NCBI GenBank assembly: GCA_026027325.1
Contig: JAMSLZ010000010.1
Location: 372,001 to 436,000, forward strand
Direction of reading: 5' to 3'
Origin: Actinomucor elegans
Taxonomy: Eukaryota; Mucoromycota; Mucoromycetes; Mucorales; Mucoraceae
Length of the DNA stretch: 64,000 nt
Part shown: piece after piece, positions 60,002 to 64,000 of the stretch
Layout of the letters: every line of letters begins with the position of its first letter
Position numbering within the stretch: the first letter of the stretch is position 1
Translations under genes and position numbers: made by a program
Notes under the pieces: generated by a model
The model's database searches: none
Seen by the model: only the letters and a program-made list of their open reading frames with translations
What the model was told of the DNA's origin: nothing

Positions 60002-61131
60002 CCGACACTGCTAGTATTGAATATCTTAAAAATTCAACACGCAAAAGCACCACAAAAATATACGATAATGGATGGCGACAATGGCATCGTTGGTGTTTAC
60101 AACAAAACCCAAAAATTGTTCCGACGGCTTACAACTGTGCAAATATTTTACAATTTTTAGTCGCTAATAACAAATACAGCAGCAATCACTTAAACACCTT
60201 AAGATCTTCCATAGCTTCGGTCTTTCGTGAACTGTACCCGGATGAAATGCCGTTAGCAATCCAACCAACAATTCAAGCCTTCTTTGCAGCAAAGCGTAGA
60301 TCAGAAGTAAAAATTCCTACACCTCAACAGTTGGAAACATGGGATACAAACAAAATGACTATGTTCATTCTTTCATCTTGGGCAGATTCAAATAACCTAA
60401 ACTTATATGATTTACAACTCAAAACAATTGCTTTACTTTGCTTAGCTACGATGGCCAGACCAAGATCGGATATGGGCAGACTTCAATTTCGTGACACTAT
60501 CTTTCAGTATCAAGATTCAACAAATTCAACTCTTACAGGAGTCACAGTACACTTTCGTGAGCCCAAAGAAACTCAAGTCAAGACATCTAAGTTAGGCGTT
60601 CTTCAAGATTCTCGCTTATGCCCGGTATCTACTCTAAATGTATTTGTTCAAAAAACTGCGATTTTAAGGAGAAATCTACCTGTGGATCACACTTTATTCT
60701 TAGCTTTTATTGAAAAACCAGAATCAGTTACCTCCATTCGTCCATCAACCATGTCCAACTGGGTTAAACTACTAATGGAAAAATCGGGTATCGACACCAC
60801 TAAATTCAAAGCACATTCAATACGAGCGGCGTCAAGTACAAAAGCGGTGGAAAAGGGACACTCTATCGATTCAGTAAAAGAACATGCTGGCTGGAGCCTT
60901 AACTCAAATACTTTTGAAAAATTCTATTATAAACCAACAAATCAAGAATCCTCAAGTACGGCAATCACTTATTCAATTTTTTCTCAAACGGAAAACACTA
61001 TCACATTAGAAGACGGAGTGGAGCCAACTGAGATTGTTTTAGGAACAACAAACAATCCTAATGTTGGCGAAACGAAGTCAAATAATGTGATAGATACCCA
61101 CCCTTGGTATCGCCGATTTCTAGGAATCTAG
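59940..61131 (+). CDS. DIRS tyrosine recombinase
   Basis: The recombinase lies in a third frame overlapping the RT frame end. Start is unknown; the border is set where recombinase-like sequence begins. The N-terminal SAM-like domain has STTKIYDNGWRQWHRWC and NNKYSSNHLNTLRSSIASV. The catalytic domain has Arg in CLATMARPRSD, the box HSIRAASST (HxxR), HAGWS, and Tyr in FEKFYYKP, so the R-H-R-H-Y set appears complete. It replaces an integrase in this order of retrotransposons. Its 3' end contains the internal complementary region. The same frame stays open upstream as far as 57211. Confidence 0.9.
60999..61093 (+). repeat. DIRS internal complementary region
   Basis: 60999-61056 is the exact reverse complement of 57033-57090, and 61057-61093 that of 61293-61329. 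Together they mirror the joined outer ends of the element, the template expected for circle formation. It lies inside the recombinase coding region. Confidence 0.95.
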
Positions 61132-61167
61132 TTAACATAATTATATATTTTATATCTCACTCCCTCC

Positions 61168-61203
<36 letters not shown>

Positions 61204-61220
61204 ATAGTAATGCTTAGGCA

Positions 61221-61303
61221 GAAAGATATAGGGAAGAAAGGGAAACTATTATTTATTACAAAAAGGAAAATAAAGCGTGGCTCTGAGAGCATCTATCACA
61301 TTA
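61221..61303 (-). repeat. right inverted terminal repeat of DIRS
   Basis: Starts GAAAGATATAGGGAAGAAAG and ends ATCTATCACATTA; complement of the left repeat at 57081-57163. Confidence 0.95.
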
Positions 61304-61329
61304 TTTGACTTCGTTTCGCCAACATTAGG

Positions 61330-61728
61330 ATTGTTTTTGGAGTAAAATTTTGCGTCTATTGGAAATATTACTTGGTTAAAATTCACTGAGTATGTATCAT
61401 TTCCATGGATCGTTAAATTGCACACATTCATGTGAACTTGAGTAGCTGATTTAAAAAGCTCGACTGAACTTAGTCAATAGTCACATCTGATTCATACTTT
61501 ATACTCAGAATGAACAACTGTTTCTATTGAAGCCTTTGTTGAACTTGATCTATATTTTAAAGCTCTTTTTTTTTTTTTTTTGAAGGGCAAGTACTATTAT
61601 TACCATATGTTGGAAAACAGCTTAACTTGAGTGCAGTGCTTTGGTTTTTATTATAGTTATTTTATATACAATATGATAGGTCTTGAGAACCCTATTGGTT
61701 ACATTAGTACGCGTGGATAGTGATTAAT
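61330..61728. other. right flank of DIRS and 3' flank of methyltransferase gene
   Basis: Holds a T-run near 61566-61582; nothing else recognised. Confidence 0.5.
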
Positions 61729-62887
61729 TCAAATAGTACCTTTGATCTCGCCTTTTGGTATGCCTAAATCATGGTATTCCTTGAAACCAAGCTTGTTTAT
61801 TAAAAAATCCGTGTAATCTGAAGGTCGAAACTTGAGCTCTTCTTGGATATCTTTTGTAGGCTACAAGGGAAGTTTAGCAAAATCAAATCAATAGATAAAG
61901 AGTTGCGTTACTCACGTCAATTTGCTTTGCTCTTTTCTGAAAAGTATCAAAATCCTGAGGCTCCAATACAAATGTGCCGCCCGGCGCAAGCGAATCATAC
62001 ACCTTTTTGAAGAAGGATTTCAAGCCCTTATCCCCACCATGTAATTGAATCCACTTGGTAATGCTCAATCTAAGAGAAATCGCATAAATCAATCTTGTTT
62101 AACACAATTAAAATGCTTTCTTACGCTAAAATAGTATCATATTGATTATATTTATCGACTTTTTGCTTTGTCCAGTCCATTGCCTCAAAGTGTACATTGA
62201 ATGGGAACCCCTTTCCGTGTTGTTGTGTTGGCGGTAAAGACATGGGCATCATACCAAACATGTTGGTCATCGACTGAGGAAAATAGTGGAATCGTAGACT
62301 AAGATCAATCGCATTATCGTTGGTATTAGGGTTATTCAGAGAGTATGCGACGCGCAAGTTAGTATTTGCTTTACTGATTAAGCTATCGTCGATATCTACA
62401 CCAAGAATAGAAGCTATGTTATACTTCTTTGCTAGATACATATAACAACTGTTAGTTTGGCTATTCAGTAAACTGGATATATGTTCTTACCTATTGCAAT
62501 AGATATATTCCCTGAGTTGCAGCCAATATCCAGTATATGCTTGTCATTAAAAATCGATGGATCCAACAAATCTAATCTCGGATCGATTAGGGCATTGCCT
62601 TGTTTTCGACGCGTACTAACAGCATGTCAATAGTCAGCACCAGGTTTGGGTAATCAGGCTAAAGGATCTTACGTGTAGTACCCTTGATAGTTGCCATACA
62701 TGTAGTTTCCGAAAGGCTTTTTGGATTCTTTCGTCTCTTCCAAATAAACAGCACCTTTGGTTTTTCCACCAAGCACTGGTACTGTCGTTGCTGTTTCGTC
62801 TGCGCCCTTCGATTCTACGGTAATGTTATGCGGTTTATAAATTTTACGTTTAGCATTTGATGCATCAGTCTGACTGCTTCTTTTCAT
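61729..62887 (-). CDS. bin3: Bin3/MePCE-type RNA 5'-gamma-phosphate methyltransferase
   Basis: SAM-dependent enzyme family that caps the 5' phosphate of 7SK/U6-type small RNAs. Exons on the minus strand: 62887-62673, 62615-62491, 62431-62125, 62069-61916 and 61860-61729, 310 residues. ATG 62887 is the first in frame. Motifs are FGNYMYGNYQGYYT, ILDIGCNSGNISIAIAKKY (SAM motif I), GVDIDDSLISKAN, FEAMDW, YDTILALSITKWIQLHGGD (Bin3 signature), LAPGGTFVLEPQDF and FRPSDYTDFLINKLGF. An insertion rich in Pro and Met (FGMMPMSLPPTQQHG) sits between motifs II and III. Length is typical of fungal and plant members, much shorter than animal MePCE. Confidence 0.93.
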
Positions 62888-63655
62888 TATAATGTCGATG
62901 AGTGAAAGATCATTTAGTAAACGAAGCAAAGATATATCATTGTTGTTGCTGACATACTAACTAGCGTTTAGTATTTTGATTGGTTGTCGGTCATATCATA
63001 ATATCTGCATAGTGGTGCATATAGTACGTGCACTAATAACTGGAGTTCTTTTTGATTATTGGGCTTCAAGTTCCTCAAATTCCTCAAGTGAATTGAAAGC
63101 GAATTCATGTTAACCCAAAATTCATCCCGGTTTTCAACCGTTTTTTCAAACCACATTACTTCAAGTTGATCCGAAATTCATCTACTATGGTAATGATCTT
63201 CCCGTAAACCGGTTAAGCTGAATTCATTTATACAATAGGCTGCTCGCTCTGAGTCTAAAAGAAAATATAGATGCAAGCTTCGATTCCATTTTTAATAATA
63301 GAATACTACTGACATACAAAAAGTCAATTTAAACAAAGGTTATCTAAATTCAACCGTGTGCTGATGACATATAAACCTTCTAATATCTCAGTATATTCAT
63401 AAATTTACTGGAAATAAAAACCATTTTTTGGATCTTCAGTAATGCAATCATATTTCGAATATTTTATATCAATAAAACATACAAAAACTAAGTTCATATA
63501 CTTGAAGTCTGTATAGACCTAAGTTGTATTAAACCATACCTCCAAACTGCCGTTTATCCTTTCATAAAAAGCGTTAAGTATATGACGGTTCTGTAAAAAG
63601 TATTGATTGCGTTCTATTTTCCTCTATCTCTACATAGTTCGAAAGTTATACCAAA
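62888..63655. other. intergenic, no gene
   Basis: About 770 bp. A 62-codon minus frame (63156-62968) with a run of Asn/Leu shows no motif. The phrases GAATTCAT and AAATTCATC recur several times near 63100-63230. The CT-rich stretch TTTTCCTCTATCTCTACATAG just left of the ribosomal-protein-like ORF resembles a promoter or leader end. Confidence 0.45.
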
Positions 63656-64000
63656 ATGATCGATGCTGCTGTCACTATAAGAACTCGCAAAGTATTCATC
63701 AACCATTCGCTCCAACGTAAGCATATTGTTGTCGACATCATTCACTCTGGTCGTAGCAACATCTCCAAGAACGGGTTCCGATCCATGATTGGCATGATGT
63801 ACAAGGTTAACAAGGTAGTCATCTCAGTCTTTGGTTGCAAGACTCACTTTGGTGGTGGAAAGACCGCTGGTTTTTCCTTGATCTACGATAGCATCGAAGC
63901 TTTAATGAAGTTTGAGCCCATGCACCGACTTGTTTATATAGATCTCGCTAAACCTCCTCCATGGGAGCCTTGTTCGCGCTGTAAATTAAAAAAGGGCAAA
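63656..64000 (+). CDS. divergent eS24 (ribosomal protein S24) copy, partial
   Basis: ATG 63656 opens at least 115 codons without stop to the window edge and without introns. It begins [20 protein letters not shown] and contains [35 protein letters not shown] and [18 protein letters not shown], clearly eS24. Normally conserved basic positions are replaced (for example [12 protein letters not shown] where the family has an acidic/Leu-rich helix, and [16 protein letters not shown] in the basic tail). This suggests a relaxed paralogue or retrocopy rather than the main ribosomal gene. The 3' end is outside the window. Confidence 0.8.
   Translation, partial: MIDAAVTIRTRKVFINHSLQRKHIVVDIIHSGRSNISKNGFRSMIGMMYKVNKVVISVFGCKTHFGGGKTAGFSLIYDSIEALMKFEPMHRLVYIDLAKPPPWEPCSRCKLKKGK

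Larger units (their letters stand above)
57033..61329 (+). mobile_element. complete DIRS-type tyrosine-recombinase retrotransposon
   Basis: About 4.3 kb with the full DIRS architecture. It has an 83-bp inverted repeat at both ends (57081-57163 and 61221-61303) and unique outer ends. A 95-bp internal complementary region (60999-61093) joins the complement of the left outer end (57033-57090) to that of the right outer end (61293-61329). This fits replication through a circular intermediate. It encodes a Gag-like RG-rich protein, an RT-RNase H-methylase-like polyprotein and a tyrosine recombinase, in three different forward frames. No frame is broken, so the copy may be recent. A 31-nt poly(A) (61169-61199) lies between the recombinase stop and the right repeat. 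ATTGTTT occurs at both borders. Confidence 0.95.

Noticed and set aside
62968..63156. 62-codon minus-strand ORF left of the eS24-like gene
   Set aside because: Low-complexity Asn/Leu content, no motif and no promoter-like context.

Overview
The window is nuclear DNA from an early-diverging filamentous fungus, most likely Mucoromycota (Mucorales-like). It is AT-rich, genes have many short introns (about 45-150 nt, GT...AG, often GTAAGT donors), intergenic DNA carries long poly(A)/poly(T) runs, and the proteins are fungal: an Adp1-type ABCG transporter with EGF-like repeats, NAD-isocitrate dehydrogenase Idh1, mitochondrial ClpP, and a TAF1 without bromodomains. The species is not identified.

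Layout. 1-3 kb: 3' part of an Spf1/ATP13A1 P5A-ATPase, then a spliced 45-residue Cys-rich peptide gene. 4.9-11.1 kb: a satellite with higher-order structure, 21 units of about 243 bp punctuated by eight 139-bp spacers. 11.5-20.5 kb: a transposon graveyard (degenerate LINE, orphan intronless 608-aa ORF, degenerate piggyBac transposase, 3' fragment of another LINE). 20.6-25.9 kb: idh1, clpP and a TBC1D20/Gyp8-like Rab-GAP. 25.9-33.8 kb: mostly gene-free, with one possible TATA-driven transcript. 33.8-56.1 kb: conserved gene block (UFD1, alpha/beta hydrolase, DGAT2, Adp1-type ABCG, Tudor-like/class II HDAC, eIF3h, C2H2 factor, TAF1). 57.0-61.3 kb: a structurally complete DIRS retrotransposon. 61.7-64.0 kb: Bin3/MePCE methyltransferase and a divergent eS24 copy cut by the window edge.

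The genes are not one pathway. Local arrangements worth noting are two convergent pairs with stops 7-11 bp apart (UFD1/hydrolase, idh1/clpP) and a divergent pair sharing 177 bp (hydrolase/DGAT2, both probably lipid or ester enzymes). Exon coordinates were built by hand from splice motifs, frame continuity and family conservation; frame arithmetic was checked for each multi-exon model. The 5' end of the HDAC gene is not resolved.

The strongest candidates for something undescribed are the satellite, whose units share conserved complementary arms that could fold, and the orphan 608-aa protein.
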